DNA from: Roseitalea sp. MMSF_3546
GTDB lineage: Bacteria; Pseudomonadota; Alphaproteobacteria; Rhizobiales; Rhizobiaceae
Direction: 5' to 3'
DNA length: 64,000 nt
Assembly (NCBI RefSeq): GCF_030732865.1
Contig: NZ_JASHKB010000002.1
Coordinates: 124,001-188,000 of the forward strand
Shown piece by piece: positions 8,574 through 17,803 of this stretch; position 1 is the stretch's first letter; every line of letters starts with the position of its first letter. The notes below the pieces were generated by a model, which had not been told where the DNA came from, did not search any database, and saw nothing but the letters and a program-made list of their open reading frames with translations. The translations under genes and the position numbers were made by a program.

Positions 8574-11573
8574 ATGACCGCCGCCACGCAGACCCAGACC
8601 AACCGCGTCGCCGGCGCCGGCCGGCTGTCGCCGGCCAGCCCGGTGCGCTTCTGCTTCGACGGCCAGGCCTATCAGGGCCTTGCCGGCGACACGCTCGCCT
8701 CGGCGCTTCTGGCAAACGACGTCCACCTGGTCGGCCGGTCGTTCAAGTATCACCGGCCGCGCGGCATCGTCACGGCCGGGCCCGAGGAGCCCAACGCGCT
8801 GGTCGGCATCGCGCGCGGCAGCGCCCGGCGTCAGCCCAATGTGCGCGCGACCATGCAGGAGATCCATGACGGGCTCGATGCGTTCAGCCAGAACCGCTGG
8901 CCGTCACTGTCGCTCGATGTCGGCGAGGTCAATGACTGGGCCTCGCCGCTTCTGGCCGCGGGGTTCTACTACAAGACCTTCATGTGGCCGCGACGGGCCT
9001 GGGGCGCCCTCTACGAGCCCTTCATCCGGCAGGCGGCCGGGCTCGGCCGCGCGCCCGACGAGCCCGACCCGGACAGCTATGCCAACCGGTTCGCCCATTG
9101 CGACGTGCTGGTTTGCGGCGGCGGGCCGGCCGGACTGGCGGCCGCGCTGGCGGCGGCCGAGAGCGGGGCGTCGGTGATCGTGTGCGATGAACGCGCCGGC
9201 TTCGGCGGGGCGCTGCATTTCGAGACCGAGGCCGTCATCGACGGGCAGGCCGGCTTTGACTGGGCGAGCGGCGTCGCCGCGCGGCTGGTGACCATGGACA
9301 ATGTACGCGTTCTGCCGCGCACGACCGCGTTTGGATACTATGCCCAGAATATGGTCGGACTGGTCGAACAGCGCGGCGACCATCTGGCCAATCCCGGCCC
9401 GGTGCGCGAACGGCTGTGGCAGGTGCGCGCAAAACGGGTGATTCTCGCCACCGGCGCGATCGAGCGGCCCATGGTGTTTGCGAACAATGACCGACCGGCC
9501 ATCATGCTCGCCGGGGCGGCGCGGCACTATCTGAACCATTGCAGCGTGCGCATCGGCACGACCATCGGCGTGTTCACGGCCAATGACGGCGCCTATGCGG
9601 CGGCGTTCGAACTTAGCCGGGCGGGCGCGGGAATCGCCGCCATCGTCGATGTGCGCACCGCGCCCGATCCGGCGCTGCTCGATGAAGCCGAAGCGCTCGG
9701 TATCGAGGTGCTGACCGGCCACACGGTGATCGCGGCGGGCGGCAAGCTGCGCGTGTCGTCCATGGTGACCAGGCCCGTCGATGGCGGCGCGCGGCGGGTG
9801 ATCCCGATCGACGCGCTGATCATGTCGGCGGGCTGGACGCCCTCGGTGCATCTGTTCTCGCAATCGCGCGGCAAGCTGCGCTTCGAGGCGGCGGGCCAGC
9901 GCTTCGTGCCGGGCGAGGCGGCGCAGGAATGCCGGAGCGTGGGCGCCTGCAACGGCACGGACGATCTGGCGGCGACGGTCGAGGAGGCCCTTGCGGCCGG
10001 GGAAGACGCGGCGCGGGCGGCGCGCGGCGCGCGGGCGAAGAAGGCCGGCATTGGCGTGCGCGTCGAAGGGGCCGGGCGCTGGCGCGGCGCCATGGCGGGC
10101 GCGGCGCCCAATCCCGATTCGGGCAAGGTGGTCAAGGCCTTCGTCGACTTCCAGAACGATGTCACCGAAAAGGACATTCGCCTGGCGGTGCAGGAGGGCT
10201 TCCACTCGATCGAGCACGTCAAGCGCTTCACCACCAGCGGCATGGCGACCGATCAGGGCAAGCTGTCCAACATGCATGCGCTGGCGATCGCGGCCGAAAG
10301 GCTCGGTCGGCCGATCCCGGAGGTCGGGCTGACGACGTTTCGTGCACCCTACACGCCGGTGACCTTCGGCGCGCTGGTGGGCCATGACCGCGGCGCGCTG
10401 TTCGAGCCGACCCGGCGCACGCCCATGCACGGTGCCCATGAGGCGCTCGGCGCGGTGTTCGAGGATGTCGGCCAGTGGAAGCGGGCCTGGTACTACCCGC
10501 AAGCGGGCGAGGACATGGCCGCCGCGGTCAACCGCGAATGCCTGGCGGTGCGGCGCACGGCCGGCCTGTTCGATGCCTCGACGCTGGGCAAGATCGAGGT
10601 CGTCGGGCCCGACGCGGCGGAATTTCTCGATCTGCTCTATACCAATCCGTTCCGCAAGCTGGGCGTGGGACGGCTGCGCTATGGGGTGATGTGCGGCGAG
10701 GACGGCTTCATCTACGATGACGGCGTGATCGGGCGGCTCGCCGAGGACCGGTTCCATGTCACAACGACAACCGGCGGCGCGGCGCGGGTGCTGGGCCGGA
10801 TGGAGGACTATCTTCAGACCGAGTTCACGCATCTGAATGTGTGGCTGACCTCGGTCTCCGAACAGTGGGCGGTAATCGCCCTGCAGGGGCCGCGCGCCGA
10901 GGCGATCCTGGCGCCATTCGTCGATGGCATGGATATCGGACGCGAGGCGATGGCCTTCATGAGCTGTCGCCAGGGCACGTTCGAGGGCGTGCCGATGCGG
11001 CTGTTCCGCATGTCGTTCGCCGGCGAGGACGGGTTCGAGATCAACGTGCCGGCCGATCACGGCCGCGCCGTGTGGGACACGCTTCTGGCGCGGGTGACCG
11101 AAATCGGCGGCCGCGCCTACGGCACCGAGGCGATGCATGTGCTGCGCGCCGAAAAGGGGTTCATCATCGTCGGCCAGGACACGGACGGCACGGTGACGCC
11201 GCACGATGCCGGCCTGTCATGGGCGGTCGGGCGGAAGAAGTCCGACTTCGTGGGCATGCGCGGGCTCATGCGGCCCGATCTGGTCGCCGACGGGCGGCGG
11301 CAATTGGTGGGTCTGCGCGTGGGCAACGGCGTCGGCGTGATCGACGAGGGTGCGCAGATCGTCGCCGAGCCGGAAGCCGGGCGCGCGATCGGCTGGGTGT
11401 CGTCGTCCTACTGGTCGGAAAATCTCGGTCGGCCGATCGCCATGGCGCTGATCGAGAACGGCTTTTCGCGCATGGGGGAGACGGTCTTCGTCGCCGATGC
11501 CGGCGGCGCGATGGCCGTCGAGATCATGGGCACGGACTTTCTCGCCGAAAGGGGAGGGCACGATCATGGCTGA
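8574..11573 (+). CDS. soxA: sarcosine oxidase subunit alpha
   Basis: 999 residues, full length. The N-terminal about 110 residues are a ferredoxin-like 2Fe-2S-type domain (FDGQAYQGLAGDTLASALLAN) lacking the iron cysteines, as expected in SoxA. The middle binds NAD through DVLVCGGGPAGLAAALAAAESG near residue 180. The C-terminal about 400 residues are a GcvT/aminomethyltransferase-like folate domain (GLFDASTLGKIEVVGPDAAEFLDLLYTN; AEKGFIIVGQDTDGTVTPHDAGL). Folate in this half accepts the one-carbon unit released at SoxB. The stop overlaps soxG by 8 bp. The ribosome-binding site comes from the repeat element upstream. Confidence 0.96.
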   Translation: MTAATQTQTNRVAGAGRLSPASPVRFCFDGQAYQGLAGDTLASALLANDVHLVGRSFKYHRPRGIVTAGPEEPNALVGIARGSARRQPNVRATMQEIHDGLDAFSQNRWPSLSLDVGEVNDWASPLLAAGFYYKTFMWPRRAWGALYEPFIRQAAGLGRAPDEPDPDSYANRFAHCDVLVCGGGPAGLAAALAAAESGASVIVCDERAGFGGALHFETEAVIDGQAGFDWASGVAARLVTMDNVRVLPRTTAFGYYAQNMVGLVEQRGDHLANPGPVRERLWQVRAKRVILATGAIERPMVFANNDRPAIMLAGAARHYLNHCSVRIGTTIGVFTANDGAYAAAFELSRAGAGIAAIVDVRTAPDPALLDEAEALGIEVLTGHTVIAAGGKLRVSSMVTRPVDGGARRVIPIDALIMSAGWTPSVHLFSQSRGKLRFEAAGQRFVPGEAAQECRSVGACNGTDDLAATVEEALAAGEDAARAARGARAKKAGIGVRVEGAGRWRGAMAGAAPNPDSGKVVKAFVDFQNDVTEKDIRLAVQEGFHSIEHVKRFTTSGMATDQGKLSNMHALAIAAERLGRPIPEVGLTTFRAPYTPVTFGALVGHDRGALFEPTRRTPMHGAHEALGAVFEDVGQWKRAWYYPQAGEDMAAAVNRECLAVRRTAGLFDASTLGKIEVVGPDAAEFLDLLYTNPFRKLGVGRLRYGVMCGEDGFIYDDGVIGRLAEDRFHVTTTTGGAARVLGRMEDYLQTEFTHLNVWLTSVSEQWAVIALQGPRAEAILAPFVDGMDIGREAMAFMSCRQGTFEGVPMRLFRMSFAGEDGFEINVPADHGRAVWDTLLARVTEIGGRAYGTEAMHVLRAEKGFIIVGQDTDGTVTPHDAGLSWAVGRKKSDFVGMRGLMRPDLVADGRRQLVGLRVGNGVGVIDEGAQIVAEPEAGRAIGWVSSSYWSENLGRPIAMALIENGFSRMGETVFVADAGGAMAVEIMGTDFLAERGGHDHG

Positions 11574-12117
11574 CACCGCCGCAACGCTGGCGCGGGAGCA
11601 GCCATTGGCCGGGCGCGTTCATGCCGGCACAGGCGTTGAAATCGCGCCCGCCCCGCCCGCCTTTCGCATCAGCCTGCGCGCACCGGGCGACAGTGTCGCC
11701 GCGCTGTCGGCTGCCCTGGCGCTCGATTTGCCGCAAGAACCGAAGACGTCGGCCGCCTCGGGCAAGCGCGCCGCCCTGTGGCTGGGCCCGGATGAATGGC
11801 TCGTCATCGACGAAAAGGCCGATCCGGGCGCCGCGCTCGCCGGCGTGGATGCGCCGCACAGCGCGGTCGACATCTCGCAGCGCAACACGGCCATCATGGT
11901 GCGCGGGCTGCGGGCGGCCGATGTCATCAGCCATGGCTGCCCGCAGGACCTGTCGCTCGAGGCCTTCTCGAAAGGCGCGTGCTCGCGCACCGTCTTCGGC
12001 AAGGTGGAGATCGTGCTGCATCGCCCGCAGGCCGAAACCTTCCGCATCGAGGTCTGGCGGTCGTTCTCGGACTATGTGTTCGACTATCTGATCGACGCCG
12101 CGCGCGACGTCGATTGA
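11566..12117 (+). CDS. soxG: sarcosine oxidase subunit gamma
   Basis: 183 residues from the ATG at 11566, overlapping the end of soxA by 8 bp with GGGGAGGG upstream. Seen: GKRAALWLGPDEWLVIDEK, AVDISQRNTAIMVRG and TVFGKVEIVLHR, the SoxG pattern related to the GcvT fold. It completes the heterotetramer. It is the last gene of the operon and converges on a MaoC gene 4 bp away, so no dedicated terminator is visible between them. Confidence 0.93.
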   Translation: MADTAATLAREQPLAGRVHAGTGVEIAPAPPAFRISLRAPGDSVAALSAALALDLPQEPKTSAASGKRAALWLGPDEWLVIDEKADPGAALAGVDAPHSAVDISQRNTAIMVRGLRAADVISHGCPQDLSLEAFSKGACSRTVFGKVEIVLHRPQAETFRIEVWRSFSDYVFDYLIDAARDVD

Positions 12118-12121
12118 GCGT

Positions 12122-12643
12122 TCACTGCGCCCTTTCGACGACAGACAGGGTCAGCCATCTGGCGGTGAAGGCCGGTCTGGCGCCGTGTTCGATCTCCAGC
12201 GTGACGTCATAGGTCGAAAGCACCCGGCCGGAGGGGCGGATGTCGGCCTCGGCGAGCGCGAAGACGGCGCGCACGCGGGCGCCCGACCGGACCGGCGCCT
12301 GAAAGCGGATGCGGTCGAAGCCGTAATTGATGCCCATGGTCGCCCCCTCGAGCTCGGGAAGCGCCTCATAGGCCAGCGTCGACAGCAGCGACAGCGTCAG
12401 GAACCCGTGGGCGATGGTGCCGCCAAAGGGCGTTTCGGCGGCGGCGCGCTCGGGGTCGAGATGGATCCACTGGTGGTCGTCGGTCGCTTCGGCGAAGCCG
12501 TCGATCATGGTCTGGGTGACGGTGCGCCAGCCCGACGTGCCGATCACCGTGCCGACGGCGGCGGAAATGTCGTCGAGCGTGATGGTGCGCTTGTCGCCGC
12601 CGGCGCGGCCGGCGGGCGTCGTCTCGGGGGCATTGTCCGTCAT
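12122..12643 (-). CDS. MaoC-family dehydratase (R-hydratase-like)
   Basis: 173 residues from the ATG at 12643; the frame is open further upstream but the added sequence is arginine-rich and non-homologous. A hot-dog fold with the canonical hydratase motif DDHQWIHLDPERAA (Asp and His five residues apart) followed by FGGTIAHGFLTLSLLS. Such proteins hydrate enoyl-CoA or are related to NodN. Its role beside sarcosine oxidase is unclear. It shares a divergent gap of 143 bp with the phosphatase gene to its right. Confidence 0.86.
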   Translation of the reverse strand: MTDNAPETTPAGRAGGDKRTITLDDISAAVGTVIGTSGWRTVTQTMIDGFAEATDDHQWIHLDPERAAAETPFGGTIAHGFLTLSLLSTLAYEALPELEGATMGINYGFDRIRFQAPVRSGARVRAVFALAEADIRPSGRVLSTYDVTLEIEHGARPAFTARWLTLSVVERAQ

Positions 12644-12723
12644 GGTATGGCCATAGCGGCTGGTCCCGGGCCGCTTCAAGCGAAATCGGCGCGGCGCGTT
12701 GCGCCGATATCGGCGCGCGCCGG

Positions 12724-12738
12724 TTGACCTTGGGTCAA
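12724..12738. promoter_or_regulatory. palindromic operator candidate upstream of the phosphatase gene
   Basis: A perfect 6-bp inverted repeat with 3-bp spacer, TTGACC-TTG-GGTCAA. TTGACC is also a plausible -35 element for the rightward gene. It lies between divergent starts at 12643 and 12787. The regulator is unknown. Confidence 0.4.
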
Positions 12739-12786
12739 ATCGATGGACCAATGCATGGCCTGAACGCGGCAATCACAGGGACATCG

Positions 12787-14145
12787 ATGGGCGATGCGAT
12801 CGAGATCGGGGCGCAATGCGCCGCCTCGCCCGGCCAGTGGACGCCGGCGGCCATCGCGCGGATGCTCGAGGCCTCCGCCTGTTTCGCCTCGCTTGGCACG
12901 GCCCGGCTCGAACGCGTCGCCGGGCAAAGCCCGATCGAGACCTTCGGTGCGGGCACGGTGCTGTTCGCCCAGGGCGATCCCGGCCATTTCGCCTATCTGG
13001 TGCTCGAAGGCGAGGTCGCCATCGAGGTGGAAACCGAGACCGGGCGGGTGACCGTCGCGGTGATCGGGTCGGGCGGGCTCGTCGGCGAGATCGCCGCCTT
13101 CGCCTCGGTGCCGCGCACGGCGACCGTGTCCTGCCTGTGCGATGTGTGCCTGCTGCGCATCGAACAGGCGACGATCCGCGAACTGCTGGCCGGACGGCCC
13201 GAGGCGGCCATGGCGATCATCGCCGAATTGGGTGTGCGCCTTCAGAGCCTGAACGGGTCGATCGCCACGCTCACCCAGGCGACCAAGGCGCTCGCCGCCG
13301 GCCAGTTCGAGCCCGACATGCTGGCCACGCTGCGCCAGCAGGCCGACCGGTTCAGCCATTTTGCCGATGTCTTCGAGGACATGGCGCACGAGATCACCAA
13401 CAAGCGCCTGTTCGCCCAGGAAATGCAGACCGCGGCCGAAATCCAGCAATCCTTCCTGCCGCCGGGCATCGATGCGGGCCGGCATGCGGATCGCTTCGCC
13501 ATCGCGGCCTTGATGACGCCGGCGCGGCATGTGGGCGGCGATTTCTTCGACTATTTCATGATCGACGACGACCACATCGGCTTTGCGGTCGGCGATGTCT
13601 CGGGCAAGGGCGTGCCGGCGGCGATGTTCATGAGCGTGGCGCGCACCGTGCTCAAGACGCTGGCGCGGCAGGGCGGCGAAGCGGGCGAGATCGTCGGTCG
13701 CGTCAATGCGCTTCTGGCCGAGGACAATGCCGAGGGCATGTTCGTGACGCTGGCCTTCGCCCGGCTCAATCTGGTCACCGGCGCCATGGATCTGGCGAGC
13801 GGCGGCCATGAGGAGATCTATCTGGTGCCGCCGGCGGGCGCGGTCGAAAAGTGCGCGCCGATGGGGCCGGCCGTGGGGCTGTTCGCGGGACCGGCCTTCG
13901 GCACGCGGCATGTCAGGCTCGTGCCCGGCACGCGGGTGGTGCTGGCCACCGACGGCATCACCGAGGCATTCTCGGCCGACCGCGCGGTGTTCGGCAATGA
14001 CCGGCTCGAGCGGCTGCTCGCCGAGCACGTCCATCTCGCACCCGCCGATCTCGTCAAGGCGGTCGAAGCCAATGTCGCCCGTTTCGCGGCCGGATGCCCG
14101 CAATCGGACGATCTGACCTGCCTGGTGCTGGACTATCGCGGCTGA
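12787..14145 (+). CDS. SpoIIE/RsbU-type PP2C phosphatase with N-terminal cyclic-nucleotide-binding domain
   Basis: 452 residues from the ATG at 12787, which has AGGGA at the right distance; starts at 12751 (ATG) and 12724 (TTG) lack this. Residues of about 30-150 form a cNMP-binding domain (VLFAQGDPGHFAYLVLEGEV; phosphate-binding GEIA...PRTATV). A helical linker to about 225 contains AAEIQQSFLPPG. Residues of about 240-452 are a PP2C/SpoIIE phosphatase with metal motifs GGDFFDY, GDVSGKG, ATDGITE and SDDLT. By family it would dephosphorylate a STAS anti-anti-sigma protein. It converges tail-to-tail with STAS and kinase genes, so it is probably the input of that switch, gated by a nucleotide. 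Confidence 0.9.
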   Translation: MGDAIEIGAQCAASPGQWTPAAIARMLEASACFASLGTARLERVAGQSPIETFGAGTVLFAQGDPGHFAYLVLEGEVAIEVETETGRVTVAVIGSGGLVGEIAAFASVPRTATVSCLCDVCLLRIEQATIRELLAGRPEAAMAIIAELGVRLQSLNGSIATLTQATKALAAGQFEPDMLATLRQQADRFSHFADVFEDMAHEITNKRLFAQEMQTAAEIQQSFLPPGIDAGRHADRFAIAALMTPARHVGGDFFDYFMIDDDHIGFAVGDVSGKGVPAAMFMSVARTVLKTLARQGGEAGEIVGRVNALLAEDNAEGMFVTLAFARLNLVTGAMDLASGGHEEIYLVPPAGAVEKCAPMGPAVGLFAGPAFGTRHVRLVPGTRVVLATDGITEAFSADRAVFGNDRLERLLAEHVHLAPADLVKAVEANVARFAAGCPQSDDLTCLVLDYRG

Positions 14146-14156
14146 GGCGCGGCGCG

Positions 14157-14597
14157 TCAGTCGGCCGAGCACTCGATGCGCAGGCGGTTGGTATCGCCGA
14201 CGCGCTCATAGTGCAGCGCCGAGGCGGTGTCGCGCATCAGCTTGATGCCGAAACCGCCGATCTGCGCGCTCCGAAGGCTTTCGATCGGCGCGGCGAGCGG
14301 GGCGGCCAGCGGGTCGAAGGGCCGGCCATTGTCGGTCACCAGCGCGACGGCGCGGCGGGGGCCGGCCTGGAGTTCGACCGCGATGCGGGCACCGGCGGGA
14401 TCGTCGAAGCCGTGGCAGATGGTGTTGGTGACCGCCTCGTTGAGGCAAAGCTTCATGTCGGCGGCGACGGCCGGCGCCAGGCCCGCTTCCGAAAAGCGCG
14501 CGGCGAGCCAGTCGTTCAGCCGGGCCAGCGCGGCCGGGTCGGCATCGAGGGTGAGCCGGTCTTGCACAACTGTCCCCGGCGCAGAACTGCCGTTCAC
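14157..14597 (-). CDS. RsbW-like ATP-binding protein (anti-sigma/serine kinase family)
   Basis: 146 residues. The GTG start at 14597 overlaps the STAS stop as GTGA, a typical coupled start. It is a HATPase_c domain with N-box LNEAVTNTICHGF (residues 52-64), G1 box DNGRPFDP (about 89-96) and G2 box GGFGIKL. RsbW-type proteins bind and phosphorylate a STAS partner and hold a sigma factor or other target. Whether the output is a sigma factor cannot be seen here, as none is encoded nearby. It ends 11 bp from the convergent phosphatase stop. Confidence 0.88.
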   Translation of the reverse strand: MNGSSAPGTVVQDRLTLDADPAALARLNDWLAARFSEAGLAPAVAADMKLCLNEAVTNTICHGFDDPAGARIAVELQAGPRRAVALVTDNGRPFDPLAAPLAAPIESLRSAQIGGFGIKLMRDTASALHYERVGDTNRLRIECSAD

Positions 14598-14929
14598 GAG
14601 ACCGCGGCGATGGCCGACGGTTCGTCCTCGGTCACGGCGATGATGGTGTCGACGCCGGTGGAGGCGAGCACCTTGCGCGGCGCCTCGCCGACGTTGAACA
14701 GGGCCATCGTGCCGCCGCGATTGCCCATCGACTTGGCCGCCTTGACCAGGACGCGCACGCCGATCGAAGCGAGAAAGTCGACATCGGAGAAATCGACGAT
14801 CACCTTGTCGCGGCGGCCGCCGATGACCGAAAAGGGCACGTCGACATCGGCCGCCCCGGCAATGTCGAACGGCCCGCTCAACGTGACCTTCAGGACTCCG
14901 CCATCGAGTTCTTGCTGGCTGATCTGCAT
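14594..14929 (-). CDS. STAS-domain anti-anti-sigma factor-like protein
   Basis: 111 residues from the ATG at 14929 (GGGAAGA upstream); the open frame extends upstream but without similarity. A single STAS domain: LSGPFDIAGAADVDVPF, then KVIVDFSDVDFLASIGVRVL, in which Ser55 is the expected phosphorylation site. It would be phosphorylated by the overlapping HATPase protein and dephosphorylated by the SpoIIE phosphatase, forming a three-part partner switch. Confidence 0.88.
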   Translation of the reverse strand: MQISQQELDGGVLKVTLSGPFDIAGAADVDVPFSVIGGRRDKVIVDFSDVDFLASIGVRVLVKAAKSMGNRGGTMALFNVGEAPRKVLASTGVDTIIAVTEDEPSAIAAVS

Positions 14930-15228
14930 GTCTTCCCGCTCCTGTCGCGCGCTGGGCAATTTGATGCGTCGGTCGGCCCCCGCGCGAGCGCCGACCGGTG
15001 TTCCTAGCACAGGTTTCATGACAGTTTTCCAACAACCGGTTGTGCGCCAGGCGCGGGCAAGGAGCCGGTCGCCGGCGCCATGGCGCGAGATGCGCTTTGG
15101 CCAGGCGCCGCCAATCGGCTCGATGGCGGCCGCATGCGCCGTCACGGGCACGGCCCTTGCGTTGCCCGACCGGGCAGGAAGACATGCCTACGGTGCGGCA
15201 CACGCCGCGCGGTTACATTCAACGGACC
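14930..15228. other. upstream region of the STAS-kinase operon, with a perfect palindrome
   Basis: A 299-bp gap between the STAS start and the stop of the reductase gene, both on the minus strand. It must contain the promoter for the STAS operon. A perfect 12-bp palindrome ACAACCGGTTGT lies at 15032-15043, and GGTCGGC...GCCGACC dyad symmetry occurs nearer the gene. No open frame here looks coding. Confidence 0.45.
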
Positions 15229-15771
15229 CTATCGCGCGGCGCCGGCGCGCCGCCAGACCGTCTTCGCCGCGCCCATGGCCAGTGGCGCGCATTCGGTCAG
15301 TGACCATTGCATGTCGGCGTCGATCGGGCCGAACAGCGGTCGGCCGGCACCGATCAGCACCGGCATGGTGAAGATCGTCATCTGCGCGATCAGGCCGGCG
15401 GCCAGGAAGGACTGGACCGTGCGGCCGCCATCGACATAAGCGGTGCGCCAGCCGCGTTCGGCGTGCAGGCGGCGGCACAGCGCCTCGACCGGTTGGGCGG
15501 ACACCTCCACCTTGTCGCGCAGCGCGGCCGGCACGTCCGCCGGCGACAGCGAGGTGCTCAGGACCACGGCGGGAATCGTGTAGGGCCAGTCGCCGAAGTC
15601 GTGCACGGTCTGATAGGTCGACCGGCCCATGACGATGCCGTCCATGCCGGCGATGAAGGTCTCGTATTCCTGCTGCGCCGGATCGAATTGCATCAGCCAG
15701 TCGAGCGAGCCGTCCGGCCGGGCGATGAAGCCGTCGAGCGACGTGGCGGTATAGACGTGGTTTTCGAGCAT
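15229..15771 (-). CDS. dihydrofolate reductase-like (RibD C-terminal domain) protein
   Basis: 180 residues from the ATG at 15771. Seen: YTATSLDGFIARPDGSLDWL at the N-terminus, GMDGIVMGRSTYQTV, then YVDGGRTVQSFLAAGLI and FGPIDAD near the end. These are hallmarks of the RibD_C/DHFR-like family of NADPH-dependent reductases; many members are of unknown substrate, and classical DHFR function is unlikely. The 172 bp upstream, before the exporter stop, contains no further gene. Confidence 0.85.
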   Translation of the reverse strand: MLENHVYTATSLDGFIARPDGSLDWLMQFDPAQQEYETFIAGMDGIVMGRSTYQTVHDFGDWPYTIPAVVLSTSLSPADVPAALRDKVEVSAQPVEALCRRLHAERGWRTAYVDGGRTVQSFLAAGLIAQMTIFTMPVLIGAGRPLFGPIDADMQWSLTECAPLAMGAAKTVWRRAGAAR

Positions 15772-15943
15772 CAAAGCAGCCTTTCGTTCGCATGCGCCGT
15801 GGATCCGCGCCACGCAAGGGTCGGGCACCGCCGCGTGGCCCTTCGGCCTGGACGACCTGGCGAGCCGATACCCGGCAGACCCCGGACCCTTCAGGCACGT
15901 GAGGAATAGATCGACCGGTCCCGCCGCATGGCAAGGGTTTCGG

Positions 15944-17803
15944 TCACAGGTCGTCGAACGAGCTCTGGTTGGAGCGGTAAAGGCGCGCATAGAGCCCGTC
16001 ATTGGCGACGAGCTCGGCATGGTTGCCCTGCTCGATCAGTTCGCCGTCGCGCAGCACCAGGATGCGGTCGGCATTGCGGATCGTGGCGAGGCGGTGAGCG
16101 ATGACCAGCCCGGTTCGGCCTTCCAGCACGCGGGCGAGCGCGGCCTGTATCTGTGCCTCGGTCTGGCTGTCGATGCTCGATGTCGCCTCGTCGAGGACCA
16201 GGATCGGCGCGTCGGCGACAAGCGCCCGGGCGAAGCTGACGAGCTGGCGCTGGCCCATGGACAGATTGCCGCCGCGCTCGGTCAGCATGGTCCGGTAGCC
16301 CTCGGGCAGGCGGTCGATGAAGTCATGCGCGCCGACGGCCTTCGACGCCGCAACGACCTCGTCGAGCGTTGCATCGGGCCGGTTGTAGCGGATGTTCTCG
16401 AGAACCGTATCGGTGAACAGGTATGGCTCCTGGAGCACCATGGCGATCATGCGACCGAGCGAGGCCTGCGTGACCTCGCGCACATCCTGCCCGCCGACCC
16501 GGACGGCGCCGTCCTGGATGTCGTAGAAGCGGTGGACGAGCGACATCACGCTCGACTTGCCCGAGCCGGTCGGCCCGACCAGCGCCACGGTCTCGCCGGG
16601 GGCGACCGCGAAGCTCACACTCTTGAGCACCGGCTGGCCGGGGACATAGCTGAAGGTGACGTTCTCGAAGGCGACCGAGGCGGGCGCGTCGGCGGGCAGT
16701 TCGCGCGCACCGGGCCTGTCGGCCACACCGAGCGGGACGTCGAGCACCTCGATCAGGCGCTGGCCGGCAGCCATGGCCCGCTGCATGACGGAATACTGCA
16801 GCGTCAGCGAGCGGATCGGATCGAAGAAACGCTGGATGAAGAACAAGAAAGCGACGATGACACCGACCTCGAGCGTGCCGTCCAGGACGCGCGAGCCGCC
16901 CACGAGGACGACGACGGCCATGGCCAGGCCAGTCAGCGTGTCGACCACCGGCACCAGGACCTGCGCCATCTTGGCCGCATGCAGATGGGCGCGCCGGTTG
17001 CCGGAGGCGAGTTCGTCGAAAAGGGCGTGGTTGACGGTCTGGCGCGTCATGCCCTGGACCGTGCGCACGCCGTGGATGGCCTCGGCGAGAGCGCCATTGG
17101 TCACCGAATTGGCCTCATGGGCGGCGATGAAGGCGGAGCGCGCCCGCGGCAGCCAGACCAGCCGCGCCAGCGCCAGCACCGGCAGGATCGATATCGTCAA
17201 AAGGCCGAGCCACAGGTCGAGCCAGAGCATGCACACGACGATGCCGACGAGCAGCACCAGATCGCCGATCGAGATCACCGAGGTTTCGAGGAATTCCTGC
17301 ATGGAATTGACGTCGCCTTGCAGGCGCGACATCAGCCGGCCGACCTCGGTCTTGTCGTAAAAGGCCATGGAGATGCGTTGCAGATGACCGAACATCGCCT
17401 CGCGGATGTCGAACAGGACGTTCTCGGCGACCTCGCCGACGACGCGCTCCTGCATGTAGCTGGCGCCGGCATTGAGCGCGACGACGATCGCAAACAGGAT
17501 CACCGCGACGCTCAGCGCCCGGCCGCCGCCATCGTCGGCGACAAGGCCGTTGTCGATGGCGCTGCGGATAATCAGCGGAATGGCGAGCTGGGTGCCGGTG
17601 AAGGTCAGGACGGCAAGGACCGACAACAGCACCCGCGCGCGATAGGGGCGCACGAAGGCCCAGATGCGCCCGATGACCCAGGGATCGAAGACGCGCCCGA
17701 ACATCTCCTCCTGCAGCCGGTGCGAGCCGACCACGGCGCGCGGCGGCCGGCGGCCGTCGTCGCGTATCTCGTCGCGTTCGACTTCGTTCTCGCCGGCGGT
17801 CAT
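15944..17803 (-). CDS. ABC exporter half-transporter, catalytic-site subunit
   Basis: 619 residues: about six transmembrane helices (about 50-330) and a nucleotide-binding domain. Walker A GPTGSGKS at about 410-417, Q-loop near 458, signature LSMGQ at 514-518 (third residue Met instead of Gly), Walker B ILVLDE with the catalytic Glu at 539, and switch His at 570. The intact Glu with a non-canonical signature is the pattern of the TM288/LmrD-type half of heterodimeric type IV exporters. Its start overlaps the stop of the partner gene by 4 bp (ATGA). The substrate is unknown; related pairs export drugs or lipids. Confidence 0.92.
   Translation of the reverse strand: MTAGENEVERDEIRDDGRRPPRAVVGSHRLQEEMFGRVFDPWVIGRIWAFVRPYRARVLLSVLAVLTFTGTQLAIPLIIRSAIDNGLVADDGGGRALSVAVILFAIVVALNAGASYMQERVVGEVAENVLFDIREAMFGHLQRISMAFYDKTEVGRLMSRLQGDVNSMQEFLETSVISIGDLVLLVGIVVCMLWLDLWLGLLTISILPVLALARLVWLPRARSAFIAAHEANSVTNGALAEAIHGVRTVQGMTRQTVNHALFDELASGNRRAHLHAAKMAQVLVPVVDTLTGLAMAVVVLVGGSRVLDGTLEVGVIVAFLFFIQRFFDPIRSLTLQYSVMQRAMAAGQRLIEVLDVPLGVADRPGARELPADAPASVAFENVTFSYVPGQPVLKSVSFAVAPGETVALVGPTGSGKSSVMSLVHRFYDIQDGAVRVGGQDVREVTQASLGRMIAMVLQEPYLFTDTVLENIRYNRPDATLDEVVAASKAVGAHDFIDRLPEGYRTMLTERGGNLSMGQRQLVSFARALVADAPILVLDEATSSIDSQTEAQIQAALARVLEGRTGLVIAHRLATIRNADRILVLRDGELIEQGNHAELVANDGLYARLYRSNQSSFDDL

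Noticed and set aside
15006-15024. Pho-box-like pair (CTGTCAT and CTGTGCT on the minus strand) upstream of the STAS gene.
   Set aside because: The repeat period is 12 rather than 11 bp and the second unit matches only five of seven positions, so a PhoB site is not supported.
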